64,000 bases of DNA from Candidatus Tepidiaquacellales bacterium OLB4/UTCHB1 (GTDB taxonomy: Bacteria; Bacteroidota; Ignavibacteria; Tepidaquicellales; Tepidaquicellaceae), in NCBI GenBank assembly GCA_002050165.1, contig MWSW01000012.1, forward strand, positions 1 to 64,000, written 5' to 3'. The position numbers were made by a program, and so were the translations under genes. Under the pieces are notes generated by a model. The model did no database searches, was not told the DNA's origin, and saw nothing but the letters and a program-made list of their open reading frames with translations. Positions within the stretch are counted from its first letter, which is position 1; every line of letters begins with the position of its first letter. Positions 9,061 through 18,069 of this stretch are shown one piece after another.

Positions 9061-9557
9061 TACCTATAGTTTACAAACTGAAGCGCAAAATCAAGCTCAG
9101 CATTATTTAATAGTTTTATGATTTCCTGCAAATCATCTTTAGATTTACCGGTAACCCTGACTTTGTCATCATTAATAGAGGGTTGAACTTTAAGCTTTGT
9201 GTCTTTTATCATTTTAACCAATTTCCTTGCATTATCTTTATCAATACCCTGTTGAAGTTTTATATCAATTTTTACTGAGCCACCGGAAGATTTTTCGATT
9301 TCACCCGGTTTCATTGCTTTCAGTGAAATTCCCCGCTTAATCATTTTGTTTTGTAAAATGTCAATTACTGATTTAATCTTAAATTCATCCAAGCTATTTA
9401 CATTGATAACGTTTTCCTTTTTATTCAGTTCAATAGACGATTTGCTATCCTTCAGATCATAACGTGTAATAATTTCCTTAATCGCCTGATTAACAGCGTT
9501 ATCAACCTCCTGTAGATCAATTTCAGAGACGATATCAAAAGAATTTTGTGATGCCAT
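9060..9557 (-). CDS. yajQ: YajQ-family nucleotide-binding protein
   Basis: A cytoplasmic protein of about 165 residues from the ATG at 9557. The open frame extends 11 codons further, but MASQNSFDIVSEIDLQEVDNA is the conserved family N-terminus. The usual YajQ landmarks are present: EIITRYDLKDSKSSIEL, the centrally placed KQGIDKDNARKLVKMIK-like helix, and the C-terminal LQEIIKLLNNAELDFALQFVNYR-type tail. Family members bind cyclic di-GMP in Xanthomonas and have been linked to RNA or chaperone functions elsewhere; the role here is not known. It is cotranscribed with the amidase. Confidence 0.88.
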   Translation of the reverse strand: MASQNSFDIVSEIDLQEVDNAVNQAIKEIITRYDLKDSKSSIELNKKENVINVNSLDEFKIKSVIDILQNKMIKRGISLKAMKPGEIEKSSGGSVKIDIKLQQGIDKDNARKLVKMIKDTKLKVQPSINDDKVRVTGKSKDDLQEIIKLLNNAELDFALQFVNYR

Positions 9558-9632
9558 AAATAGAATTTTATGCAATATTAACTGTTTCAATTATAACCAT
9601 CAATAAATTAAAGCAGTTAAAGAATAGATTAA

Positions 9633-9663
9633 TTGAATCACAACGCAATTATGATTATATTTG
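9633..9663 (+). promoter_or_regulatory. Bacteroidota-type promoter of the TPR-sppA-HU operon
   Basis: TTG (9633-9635), 20 bases, then TATATTTG (9656-9663), which fits the -33/-7 consensus. It lies 35 bases upstream of the lipoprotein ATG. Confidence 0.6.
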
Positions 9664-9698
9664 TAGTCTAAAAAAATTTTAGAAAAAAAATCAAAAAA

Positions 9699-10634
9699 AT
9701 GAGCAAGGTTAAAAATTATTTTTATCTGTTTGCATTACTTTTTGCAGGAGTCATAACAATAAACTATTCAGGTTGTGCATCAGCTGAATCAACAACAGGA
9801 AAACTCGCATACAAAAATGCAGACTACGTAAAAGCTGAAAAAGAGCTTTCAAAAGGTCTCATGGTAGATAAAAACGATGCTGAAGGTTGGTTTATGTTAG
9901 GTCATTCGCAAATTGAACTTGGTAAGTTTGAAGAAGCTAAAACTTCATTCAAAAAAAGTCTTGAAATTTCACCTAATTTCGGCAACGATATTCTTAACCT
10001 TTGGGTAACAAAATACAATTCAGGAATAAATTCATTCAACTCAGGATTAAATTCGTTAAAGAATTCTGACTCAGCCGGCGCTGTAAGAAATTTTAGAAAC
10101 GCATTGTTAGGGTTCAGAGCTTCAGCAAGCATTATTCCTGATTCTGTAAGCTCATTTCAAATGATTGCCGATTCATATTTCTACCTTGAAGAGAATGACA
10201 GTGCTTTAATGGTATATTCATCTATTTTGGACAAGACTGCAAGCAAAGAAGATGCAATACAAATTGCAAGAATACTTTATGAGACCGGAATAAAATCAAG
10301 ACAAGCTGAAAAATATGAAGAAGCTGAAACAATTTTCAATAAAGTACTAACAATCCCCTTCCTACCAAAAGATAACGAATACTACGAAATTGCATGTTAC
10401 AATATTGCATATGCAAATTACTCGATTGCTACGAAGAAAGTCCAGGAAGACCCGGATTTCGATTACAAACCGTACATGAATAAAATCATTTCCGTTCTTG
10501 AACCGGTCGCAAATAGTTCGAAGAATAACGAATTACTAGCTGATATCTATGATATGTTAATTGTAGCTTACGATGCTCTTGATATGGATGAAAAGAAAAC
10601 AGAAGCAGAAACCAAGAAACAAAATTTGAAATAA
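9699..10634 (+). CDS. TPR-repeat lipoprotein
   Basis: A 311-residue exported protein with a signal peptide ending in a lipobox-like NYSGC (Cys26), so it is probably a membrane-anchored lipoprotein. TPR units start near residue 36 (GKLAYKNADYVKAEKELSKG and WFMLGHSQIELGKFEEAKTS), followed by weaker helical repeats to the end. Such proteins usually scaffold envelope complexes, and nothing indicates a specific partner. It is the first gene of an operon with sppA (4-base gap), an HU protein and a small basic protein. Confidence 0.8.
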   Translation: MSKVKNYFYLFALLFAGVITINYSGCASAESTTGKLAYKNADYVKAEKELSKGLMVDKNDAEGWFMLGHSQIELGKFEEAKTSFKKSLEISPNFGNDILNLWVTKYNSGINSFNSGLNSLKNSDSAGAVRNFRNALLGFRASASIIPDSVSSFQMIADSYFYLEENDSALMVYSSILDKTASKEDAIQIARILYETGIKSRQAEKYEEAETIFNKVLTIPFLPKDNEYYEIACYNIAYANYSIATKKVQEDPDFDYKPYMNKIISVLEPVANSSKNNELLADIYDMLIVAYDALDMDEKKTEAETKKQNLK

Positions 10635-10638
10635 TAAA

Positions 10639-11604
10639 TTGGAGAACCCTCCCCACAGGAAAAATTCCGGTTGGAATTGGTTTTGGGGAATTACTGCGGT
10701 AATTTTCTTAATCGTTCTTTTATTCATAGGTGCAGGAATTTTCTTCTTCGCATCTTCAGTATCGAACATTTCTTCAGATGGCAACCGTGACTTTTATTTT
10801 GAATATTATGGGAGCGGAAAGGGAAAAATTGGTTTTGTTGAACTGAACTACCCCATTTATTCTTCGGAAGATATTGTTAGACAATTTAATAAATTCAGAA
10901 AAGATGAGTCAATCAAAGCAATTTTGCTCAGGATTGACTCACCCGGTGGTGGTGTAGCAGCCTCGCAGGAAATTTATGAAATTATTAAAACCACCAGAGA
11001 CAACGGGAAACCTGTAATTGTATCATTTGGTTCAATTGCAGCAAGCGGTGGCTATCTTGCTGCTTGTGGAGGGTCGCTGATAGTTTCTAACCCCGGTTCA
11101 ATAACAGGCAGTATCGGAGTTATTGCAAATTTCGTTTCATGGAAAGAACTTACCGATAAAATAGGAATCAAAGATAACACCATTAAAAGTGGTGAACTGA
11201 AAGATGCAGGCAATCCATTCCGTGAAATGAACCAATCTGATAGTTTATATTTTCAGGACATTGTAAATAATAGCTTCGAGCAGTTCTTTAACGTAGTGAA
11301 AACCGAGCGGAAGATTCCTGAAGAAAAATTGAGAAGAATTGCCAATGGCAGAGTGTTTACAGGTCAGCAAGCTCTTGAACTCGGTCTTGTTGACAAATTA
11401 GGTACACTTCAGGATGCGGTTAAAATAGCTGCTGAAATGGGTGGTATTGAAGGTGAACCGGTTATTGTAATTGAGAAACGAGAACTTTCAGTTTTTGAAA
11501 AAATTCTTGACCTCAGAAGCGACAATGATCTCAATGAGATTTCAAAATATCTCAAACAGGAATTTATTGAAGCTCCAATTTTGCAATACAAATTTGAAAG
11601 ATGA
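10639..11604 (+). CDS. sppA: Signal peptide peptidase SppA (short form)
   Basis: A 321-residue inner-membrane serine protease that degrades cleaved signal peptides. It starts with TTG four bases after the TPR gene. One membrane anchor covers ~14-38. The catalytic dyad fits Ser136 (GSIAASGGYLAA) and Lys188 (IKSGELKDAG); the 52-residue spacing equals that of the Bacillus short SppA (Ser147/Lys199). An oxyanion-type SPGGG segment lies at 101-105. The length is that of the short, single-domain family. The stop overlaps the HU start (ATGA). Confidence 0.92.
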   Translation: MENPPHRKNSGWNWFWGITAVIFLIVLLFIGAGIFFFASSVSNISSDGNRDFYFEYYGSGKGKIGFVELNYPIYSSEDIVRQFNKFRKDESIKAILLRIDSPGGGVAASQEIYEIIKTTRDNGKPVIVSFGSIAASGGYLAACGGSLIVSNPGSITGSIGVIANFVSWKELTDKIGIKDNTIKSGELKDAGNPFREMNQSDSLYFQDIVNNSFEQFFNVVKTERKIPEEKLRRIANGRVFTGQQALELGLVDKLGTLQDAVKIAAEMGGIEGEPVIVIEKRELSVFEKILDLRSDNDLNEISKYLKQEFIEAPILQYKFER

Positions 11605-11897
11605 CTAGAGCACAAATTGCTTCAAAAATATCTGATGCTACCGGATTGAGCAAAAAAGAGACGGAAATAGTAGTTGAAGGATTTATCAGTTGTGTTATAG
11701 ATGCGTTATGTAATAATGAAAATATTGAAATAAGAGGATTCGGTACATTTAAGAACAATATAAAAAAGCCAAGAAAAGCAAGAAATCCGAAAACCGGAGA
11801 AACAGTTTTTTTAGACACCCGATATATACCAATGTTTAAAGTTTCAAAAGAATTTAAAAAAGTTGTTCAGGAAAGTTTGGAAAAAAAAGTTAAATAA
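11601..11897 (+). CDS. HU/IHF-family DNA-binding protein
   Basis: A 98-residue histone-like protein that bends DNA as a dimer. The family signature GFGTFKNNIKKPRKARNP occupies the beta-arm region, with TKGET-type residues (PKTGETV) after it. Sequence alone does not separate HU from IHF subunits; the lysine-rich tail (SLEKKVK) is slightly longer than in typical HU. The ATG overlaps the sppA stop, so it belongs to the same operon. Confidence 0.9.
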   Translation: MTRAQIASKISDATGLSKKETEIVVEGFISCVIDALCNNENIEIRGFGTFKNNIKKPRKARNPKTGETVFLDTRYIPMFKVSKEFKKVVQESLEKKVK

Positions 11898-11917
11898 AAA
11901 CTAAGGAGAATTAATAA

Positions 11918-12013
11918 ATGCCAAGCGGGAAAAAAAGAAAACGCGCAAAGATGTCAACACACAAAAGAAAGAAGAGGCTTCGAAAGAACAGACATAAGAA
12001 AAAAGTAAGATAG
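11918..12013 (+). CDS. 31-residue basic protein, AURKAIP1/COX24-like
   Basis: A very short gene with an AAGGAGA ribosome binding site at 11903-11909, about eight bases before the ATG, and a strong terminator right after it. The product (MPSGKKRKRAKMSTHKRKKR...) is mostly Lys and Arg. It matches the short AURKAIP1/COX24-type proteins found across Bacteroidetes, whose mitochondrial relative is the small-subunit protein mS38. A ribosomal role is therefore likely by family, but I infer it from recognition only. It follows the HU gene by 20 bases. Confidence 0.78.
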   Translation: MPSGKKRKRAKMSTHKRKKRLRKNRHKKKVR

Positions 12014-12025
12014 TATTATTAATCG

Positions 12026-12057
12026 AAAACCTCGTTTATTTTGTGCGAGGTTTTTTT
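12026..12057 (+). terminator. Rho-independent terminator of the TPR-sppA-HU operon
   Basis: AAAACCTCG (12026-12034), an 11-base loop, CGAGGTTTT (12046-12054), then further Ts. Confidence 0.88.
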
Positions 12058-12282
12058 ATATGTAAATTTATGTTATCCTGTCTGAAATACATTCATAAAA
12101 AAACGGATTAGAGATTTACGTTTGAAATATCAAACAACAATAAATTCAACGAATACATTATGTGCTTGAAATTAGGAAAAGATTTACTTATGTTACACTG
12201 CTCGTGTTCGTTTTATTCCTACCGTTTTTTCTTTTCTGGGATTTTACTTTCTTCGGGTACTAATTTAAATTAAAATTACATT

Positions 12283-12570
12283 ATGTCACAGAACATTTAT
12301 GTGGGTAATCTTCCCTATTCAGTTACAGAAGATTCATTAAAAGAATTGTTTGATTCTTATGGTGAAATTGAATCAGTCAAAGTTATTTCTGATAATTTTA
12401 CCGGCAGGTCCAAAGGTTTCGGATTTGTTGTAATGAGCAATAACAGTGAAGCTGACAAAGCCATTTCAGAACTTGATGGAAATGAACTTGACGGCCGAAA
12501 GATTAAGGTAAACATTGCAAAACCTAAAACTGAGAGAAAACCTTCCTACAGCAACAGAAACTCTTATTAA
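12283..12570 (+). CDS. RNA recognition motif (RRM) protein
   Basis: A 95-residue single-RRM protein. RNP2 is IYVGNL (residues 5-10) and RNP1 is KGFGFVVM (about 45-52), both with the aromatic residues that stack on RNA. A short basic tail, KPKTERKPSYSNRNSY, follows. Such proteins in Cyanobacteria and Bacteroidetes bind single-stranded RNA and some are cold-induced; no partner can be read here. It is monocistronic, bounded by a terminator on each side. Confidence 0.92.
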   Translation: MSQNIYVGNLPYSVTEDSLKELFDSYGEIESVKVISDNFTGRSKGFGFVVMSNNSEADKAISELDGNELDGRKIKVNIAKPKTERKPSYSNRNSY

Positions 12571-12595
12571 TAGGAATTAATAATTGTCTGAAGTG

Positions 12596-12623
12596 AAAGC
12601 GGGATTTAAAGCCCGCTTTTTTT
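12596..12623 (+). terminator. Rho-independent terminator after the RRM gene
   Basis: AAAGCGGG (12596-12603), an eight-base loop, CCCGCTTT (12612-12619), then Ts. Confidence 0.9.
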
Positions 12624-12675
12624 ATTTTAACATATTAGGAATTTACTTTAGAATACTTGTAATTTTAAAAGGACT

Positions 12676-14160
12676 TCACTTTAACAAAATCATCTGCTTT
12701 GTTACTGAATGATCGCCCGATACAAGACGATAAAAGTAAACCCCGCTCGCTAATCCGGATGCATTGAATTTATAAGAGTAATTCCCCGGTTGTAGGATTT
12801 CGTTTACAAGGGTCGTAATCTGCCTGCCGGTATTATCAAATACTGAAAGTTCTGTCATCGCTTTCTTGTTCAATTGAAATGTGATTTCAGTCTCCGGATT
12901 AAAAGGGTTCGGATAATTTTGTAAAATTAGAAACTCTCCGGCTTGAATATTTTGGTTTTGAACTATTCCCAGAGAAAAATCTACCTGACCTGTCTTAAGC
13001 ATAATGTCAGAAACAATTGTACCGTTTCTTGATGCAGCGGGATCAAAGGAAACTGTAATTAAACCATTTCCTCTTGCGGTAACTGAATTATTTCCACGTG
13101 CGATGTATGTTGATGTACTATCCTCAAAAATCAGAACCGGAGGTGAAAATACAAATCCCGGTTTGCCGAATATGAGAAAGAAACCTTTTGGAGCTTTTGA
13201 TACTGAATTTTGAAAAGTGACGAATAAATTTCCTTCATTGTCCGTGTCTATTGACCTGTAAAACGATGGTCTGCCTAACCCTCCGGTTGTTATTGCTTGT
13301 GAATTAGTGAAATTTCCACTTAATTCTCTCGATATGAGATAAATCACTCTGTTACTTCCCTGCTCCACTCTGTAAATAATGAGTACCCTATTAGTGAGCT
13401 TGTCTATAGTTATTGCAGGATATTGTGTAGTGGCAGTTACTCCAGTGCTGATTTCTTCCATTGTTCCACTTTCATTCGTGAAGTAATGCAATTCACCTCC
13501 AAAAAATGTTTCGTTCGTTGTATAAACTATGTGCACTATTCCATTTGAATCAATTGCAATTTGAATATCATTTTCACTGCTCGGAGACATTTGCCCTAAG
13601 ACAATCTCAGGTCCAAGTTCATTCGATATGTAATTAAATTTTCTGTAATACGCATTACCCGTTCCCGTCATTGGATAAGTGAGATATGCAAAATGTACAG
13701 AACTATCACCTTTGCCCATTGCCATATATGGTGTTGCCTTGTTAATTCCACCTGAAGTTATCCATACAGGTAGATTAAAAGTATCACCGGTAGCCCTGTT
13801 ATTGGTGTAAATTAATTGAAACAAATTTGAAGCATCTCTTCGCTCCCACCCGATGTGAGTATATCCGTCTTCATCAAAAGCAATTGAAGAGTAATTGTCA
13901 TCAACATTGTTGTTGGTTAATTGAAGCGGTAAGAAACTGCCAGTCTTATTGTTCCAATAAAAAATCTCCCGAGTCTCATTTTGAGTACTATATTGTCTCG
14001 TATTCACAACATGAATGAAACCGTCGTTATCGTACTTTACCATAGCACGGTAATTGTAATATTGGTCGCTTGCTAAAGTATCAATCGGATAGTTAAAATA
14101 CGGCTGAGAAACTGAAACCGTTGTTAGGAGCATAATAAAAAATATGAATACATTCCTCAT
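12676..14160 (-). CDS. Secreted beta-propeller protein with T9SS type A sorting domain
   Basis: A 494-residue exported protein. The signal peptide is MRNVFIFFIMLLTTVSVSQ. The body is a run of beta-rich repeats with DxDG-type turns (DNDGFIHVV, DEDGYTHIGW, DSNGIVHIVYT, DNEGNLFVTF) resembling sialidase-like propeller blades. The C-terminus is a sorting domain starting NYPNPFNPETEITF and ending SGVYFYRLVSGDHSVTKQ, as in the 104-2251 gene. No known catalytic residues stand out. It is a single gene with no clear operon partner. Confidence 0.82.
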   Translation of the reverse strand: MRNVFIFFIMLLTTVSVSQPYFNYPIDTLASDQYYNYRAMVKYDNDGFIHVVNTRQYSTQNETREIFYWNNKTGSFLPLQLTNNNVDDNYSSIAFDEDGYTHIGWERRDASNLFQLIYTNNRATGDTFNLPVWITSGGINKATPYMAMGKGDSSVHFAYLTYPMTGTGNAYYRKFNYISNELGPEIVLGQMSPSSENDIQIAIDSNGIVHIVYTTNETFFGGELHYFTNESGTMEEISTGVTATTQYPAITIDKLTNRVLIIYRVEQGSNRVIYLISRELSGNFTNSQAITTGGLGRPSFYRSIDTDNEGNLFVTFQNSVSKAPKGFFLIFGKPGFVFSPPVLIFEDSTSTYIARGNNSVTARGNGLITVSFDPAASRNGTIVSDIMLKTGQVDFSLGIVQNQNIQAGEFLILQNYPNPFNPETEITFQLNKKAMTELSVFDNTGRQITTLVNEILQPGNYSYKFNASGLASGVYFYRLVSGDHSVTKQMILLK

Positions 14161-14298
14161 TAGTATAATTTATTTTCTATTAGTCTAATAAATTCTACTT
14201 CAAATTGAAATGAGAAGAGGGTTAATTCCGTTAACATATCTATCTCAATTTAATATAGAAAATTTGTGTTAGAACTATAAAGTTTGTTCAAAAGCCTA

Positions 14299-15747
14299 TC
14301 AAACTTTTAGAGCATCCCTAAGGAATTTGATTGTTTTTTCGGAACCGTAAACATTTACGAGCATCGGTAATTCCGGACCGGACTCTGACCCTGTTAAAGC
14401 AATACGTAAAGGTTTGAATAAATCCTTCCCTTTGATTCCGGTTTCATTTGAAACATCTTTCATTACTTGCTTGAAGTCATCCGTATTAATATCCTTTAAT
14501 CCTTGAAGCTTAATTATGATTTGTTCAAATACAATCTTTGTATTTTCATTCTGCAATAGACTAACCGAATCGGCGCTTTCAATTTTTATTTCATTTTGGA
14601 AAAAGAGCCTGGCTTGATCACCAATTTCGTCTAGTTTATTCAGATACACACGAATAGTTGAAAGTACTTTTTTCAGAAATGATTTATCGGAAGTATCAAA
14701 TCCATCTCTTTCAAAGAAAGGAATTGAGAGATCAAGTAATTTATCGAGGTCATAACTCTTGATATATTCATTATTCATCCAGTTTAGTTTTTCAATATTA
14801 AAAACTGCACCGTGAACCTGAACGTGACTTAATGAAAATTTTTCTATTAATTCGTTCATTGAGAATATTTCGGAAGTTTCACCTTCTCCCGGGTTCCATC
14901 CAAGCAGAGCCATGAAGTTATTTAGCGCTTCAACCAGATAACCTTTTTGCAGATAGTCTTCCACCGCAACATCACCTTGGCGTTTGCTTAATTTTGTTTT
15001 ATCGGGATTCAATAATAACGGAACATGTGCCATTTCAGGGACTTCCCAATTGAAAGCGTTATAAAGTATGACATGTTTTGGTACTGACGTAATCCACTCC
15101 TCACCTCGAATAATATGGGTAATTCCCATAAGGTGGTCATCTACAACATTAGCGAGGTGATAAGTAGGAAAGCCATCAGACTTCAACAATACCTGATCAT
15201 CAATATGGTCAGTATTAATTTTAATTGTGCCTTTAACAAGATCATTAAATTTTATTTCTTCACCAAGTGGAACTTTTAGCCGTATAACGTATGGTTTATT
15301 TTCGTTCAAGTATTTTTGAATTTCCTCATGTGTTAAATTCCTTGCCCGCCTGTCATAAGCAGTCACTCTACCTTCGAGATGCGCGAGTCGTTTCATTTCC
15401 TCCAATTCTTCCGGAGTTTCAAATGCATAATACGCCATATCCTTTTCTATTAACTCCATAGCATGCTTCTTGTAAATGTCAAGCCGTTGTGACTGAAAGT
15501 ATGGACCATAGTCGCCTTTTTTATCAGGACCTTCATCGTATTCGATTCCGAGGATATTAAGCGATTTTATTAAGTTTTCAACAGCACCGTCAACATATCT
15601 GCTTTGATCTGTATCTTCAATTCTGAGGATGAACTTTCCATTATTGTGTCTGGCAAATAGATAATTAAAAAGCGCTGTCCGGAGTGAGCCTACATGAATG
15701 TAGCCGGTCGGTGAAGGTGCAAATCTAACTCTGACCTGTTCTGACAT
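14299..15747 (-). CDS. gltX: Glutamyl-tRNA synthetase
   Basis: A 482-residue class I synthetase that charges tRNA-Glu. The HIGH motif appears as HVGS (18-21) within FAPSPTGYIHVGS. The KMSKS motif is KLSKR (252-256). The GEEW and HIIRGEEW region lies between them. The Cys residues of the zinc-binding insert found in E. coli GltX are replaced (AYYAFETPEEL), so it is a zinc-free form. The C-terminal anticodon-binding domain is complete. The ATG abuts the rsmI stop, so the two are one transcript. Confidence 0.95.
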   Translation of the reverse strand: MSEQVRVRFAPSPTGYIHVGSLRTALFNYLFARHNNGKFILRIEDTDQSRYVDGAVENLIKSLNILGIEYDEGPDKKGDYGPYFQSQRLDIYKKHAMELIEKDMAYYAFETPEELEEMKRLAHLEGRVTAYDRRARNLTHEEIQKYLNENKPYVIRLKVPLGEEIKFNDLVKGTIKINTDHIDDQVLLKSDGFPTYHLANVVDDHLMGITHIIRGEEWITSVPKHVILYNAFNWEVPEMAHVPLLLNPDKTKLSKRQGDVAVEDYLQKGYLVEALNNFMALLGWNPGEGETSEIFSMNELIEKFSLSHVQVHGAVFNIEKLNWMNNEYIKSYDLDKLLDLSIPFFERDGFDTSDKSFLKKVLSTIRVYLNKLDEIGDQARLFFQNEIKIESADSVSLLQNENTKIVFEQIIIKLQGLKDINTDDFKQVMKDVSNETGIKGKDLFKPLRIALTGSESGPELPMLVNVYGSEKTIKFLRDALKV

Positions 15748-16479
15748 TTAATTTTTATTGTTTATAATAATTACAAATTCACCTTTTGGTGTTATTTTAA
15801 TTTTTTTGTTTATAAATTCTCTGAGTGTACCTCTTTTCGTTTCTTCAAATTTTTTTGTCAGCTCTCTGGAAATAGATATTTCCTTGTTCCCGAAATGTTC
15901 ATAAATATCTTTCAATGTGGCTTCTACCCGATAAGGTGATTCAAAGATGACTACAGGCATTTTATAATTTACAAGTTCAGAAAATGTTTTTGTTCTGCCC
16001 TTTTTCCTGGGCAGAAATCCCTGAAAGAAAAACTTTTTTGAATCGAAAGTTGAAAGTACGAGCGCCTGTATCACCGAGGTAGCTCCGGGAATAACCCTCA
16101 TAGGTATTTCATTTGCCACACATGCAGAAAAAAGATAATTGCCGGGATCGGAAATCCCCGGTGTGCCTGAATCTGATGTAATAGCAATACTCTTCCCTGA
16201 TTGAAGTAATGAAAGTATTTTCGCAAGCTTCCTCTCTTCTTTCCCTGAATAATAGCTAATTATTTCTTTCGATATTCCGAAATGGTTTAACAATTTTGAA
16301 GTTACTCGTGTATCTTCTGCTGCTATCAAATCCACCTGACTCAAAACTCTCAATGCTCTGAATGATATATCTTCAAGATTTCCAATAGGGGTTGAAACAA
16401 TATATAATACTCCCCTTTCAATTTTCTCCTGAAAGAATTTGTGCTTATATGCCTTATATATTTCGAATTTGTCCTGCAA
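15748..16479 (-). CDS. rsmI: 16S rRNA (cytidine-1402-2'-O)-methyltransferase RsmI
   Basis: A 243-residue SAM-dependent methyltransferase that modifies C1402 in the ribosomal P site. Signatures include LYIVSTPIGNLEDISFRAL, AAEDTRVTSKLL and SDSGTPGISDPG. The family usually starts just before LYIVSTP. Here the only in-frame start codon is a TTG 24 codons earlier, with no good ribosome binding site, so the true start is uncertain. It is transcribed with gltX. Confidence 0.92.
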   Translation of the reverse strand: MQDKFEIYKAYKHKFFQEKIERGVLYIVSTPIGNLEDISFRALRVLSQVDLIAAEDTRVTSKLLNHFGISKEIISYYSGKEERKLAKILSLLQSGKSIAITSDSGTPGISDPGNYLFSACVANEIPMRVIPGATSVIQALVLSTFDSKKFFFQGFLPRKKGRTKTFSELVNYKMPVVIFESPYRVEATLKDIYEHFGNKEISISRELTKKFEETKRGTLREFINKKIKITPKGEFVIIINNKN

Positions 16480-16825
16480 GTTGTAAAATGCTTTAAATCA
16501 ATTTTAATTGAAATGAGAAAGAAAGTCAAATTTCATTACAATTTTTGTGTGAATTTATCTGTATCAAATTTAAACTATTGAACCAATCCCATTTTTTAAA
16601 GAGCTTCAAAAGCTATGGAATCATTAAAGCTTATGTACGTTATTCAAAATTATCAATCACGCAATAATTTCTAAATGGTAGTATATGTTCACATGAATGG
16701 CAGAAAAGGTTTTCTTCTTTGTTAATTGGCTGAACACAACATACGGATAAGAAGTTTTCATTACTATTTAATTTGTCAGAGAATAAATTAAAATTGGTTA
16801 CATCACTAACAAAAAATTTTAATCC
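16480..16825. other. Divergent intergenic region with a possible gene remnant
   Basis: 346 bases between rsmI (minus) and the DprA-like gene (plus). On the minus strand an open frame without any ATG, GTG or TTG runs from about 16834 down to a TAA at 16642-16640. It contains a cysteine-rich stretch (SVCC...FCHSCEHILPFRNYC), which may be the remnant of a small zinc-ribbon-like protein. Otherwise I see nothing. Confidence 0.35.
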
Positions 16826-17752
16826 ATGAAATATTCAGAAAATGCAATAAATATTTTAGTAACTAAATCCTTTAAAGGGGTTGGAAGCGCATGGATTATT
16901 AGAAACCGGGTTTGGGAAAAAAGTATATTCGAAATAATTTCAATTTTAAAAATGGACACTAAATACACACGTCAAATTGACGTTGATACATTTGAAAAAT
17001 TGAAAGGAACACTGATTCAAAAGTTAAATGACGTTAAGGGTTTCAATATTGGATTAACTGCAATTGGTGATCCCGAATTTCCTCGCATAAGAGGGTCAGT
17101 AAAAAAAAGTGAGCAACCAGTATTTTTGTATTATCGAGGTGATTTATCTCTTCTAAAAGATACTAACAGAAATGTATCGGTTATAGGTCTTTTAACACCG
17201 GATAGAGAGATTGAATTAATTGAACGCGAAGTGGTTTCGGAATTAGTTAAATGTGGTGTTACGATAGTAAGCGGTTTAGCATTAGGTTGTGATACAATTG
17301 CCCATAAACAGGTATTAGATTCAAACGGTAAAACTATCGCGATTTTACCATCACCAGTAAACAGAATATTGCCTAAGGTAAATTCAGAATTGGCTGACAA
17401 GATTGTTCGAAAAGGCGGATTGTTGATTTCTGAGTATTTTGAAATAGCATCAGATAAGTTTGAATTACTTCGCAGATACAAAGCGCGAGACAGATTGCAG
17501 GCAATGTACAGCGATTGCATAATATTAACTGCGAGCTATTCCAGAAATAATCTTGGGAATGATAGTGGTTCGAGAATTGCAATGCAATACGCTTTAAAAT
17601 ATTCAATCCAAAGGGCGGTGATTTACGATCAGTCAGAAAATTTAAATAATCCGAAATATGGTTTGAACAAGCAACTAACATCAGATCAAAGCGATATTAC
17701 AATTATCAATAGATCTAACTTAGCGGATAGTATTAAAAAGATTTTAGAATAA
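16826..17752 (+). CDS. DprA/Smf-like SLOG-fold protein, divergent
   Basis: A 308-residue protein with the DprA Rossmann-type core: VTIVSGLALGCDTIAHKQVL (canonical SGLARGIDxxAH), KTIAILPSPVNRILPK, GGLLISEYF, and RYKARDRLQAMYSDCIILT, which stands where DprA has FPxRNRIIAGLS. The nucleotide-binding GSR motif is altered to VIGLLTPDREIE. An N-terminal helical part (~1-90) precedes the core. The C-terminal winged-helix domain of many DprA proteins is missing. DprA loads RecA on incoming DNA during transformation. The departures from the consensus leave room for another SLOG-family nucleotide-sensing role. It is a single gene in a long spacer region. Confidence 0.72.
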   Translation: MKYSENAINILVTKSFKGVGSAWIIRNRVWEKSIFEIISILKMDTKYTRQIDVDTFEKLKGTLIQKLNDVKGFNIGLTAIGDPEFPRIRGSVKKSEQPVFLYYRGDLSLLKDTNRNVSVIGLLTPDREIELIEREVVSELVKCGVTIVSGLALGCDTIAHKQVLDSNGKTIAILPSPVNRILPKVNSELADKIVRKGGLLISEYFEIASDKFELLRRYKARDRLQAMYSDCIILTASYSRNNLGNDSGSRIAMQYALKYSIQRAVIYDQSENLNNPKYGLNKQLTSDQSDITIINRSNLADSIKKILE

Positions 17753-18069
17753 ACTTTATATCAAAATCGTTCAGTTGCATTGTAAATTGAAAATCATGGT
17801 TTAGCATTTGCTTGGTCATTGAAAGGTTGTTTTTATAATTACCAATCCCAGTTACAAGTTGGACAGGACTTTTCAGAAATTCTCATCAATAGTTTCGTTA
17901 AGTGCAGTCATATTTCCGGATAAGCAAACTAAATTCAATGTGCATAAAATATGTATAGTAACTAAATAACGTTGTAAATATTTTCTCATATTTTATGGTG
18001 TAAGTTAATTGTGAATTTGAATGTAAATAAAATTCAAATTATCGTTGAAAGTATTTTAAATAATAAAAT
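17753..18069. other. Intergenic region
   Basis: 317 bases, very AT-rich. I see no supported gene, terminator or structured element. Confidence 0.5.

Noticed and set aside
17840-17920. Minus-strand peptide with CPTCNWDW
   Set aside because: Only about 20 codons, no supporting signals. The CxxC is probably accidental.
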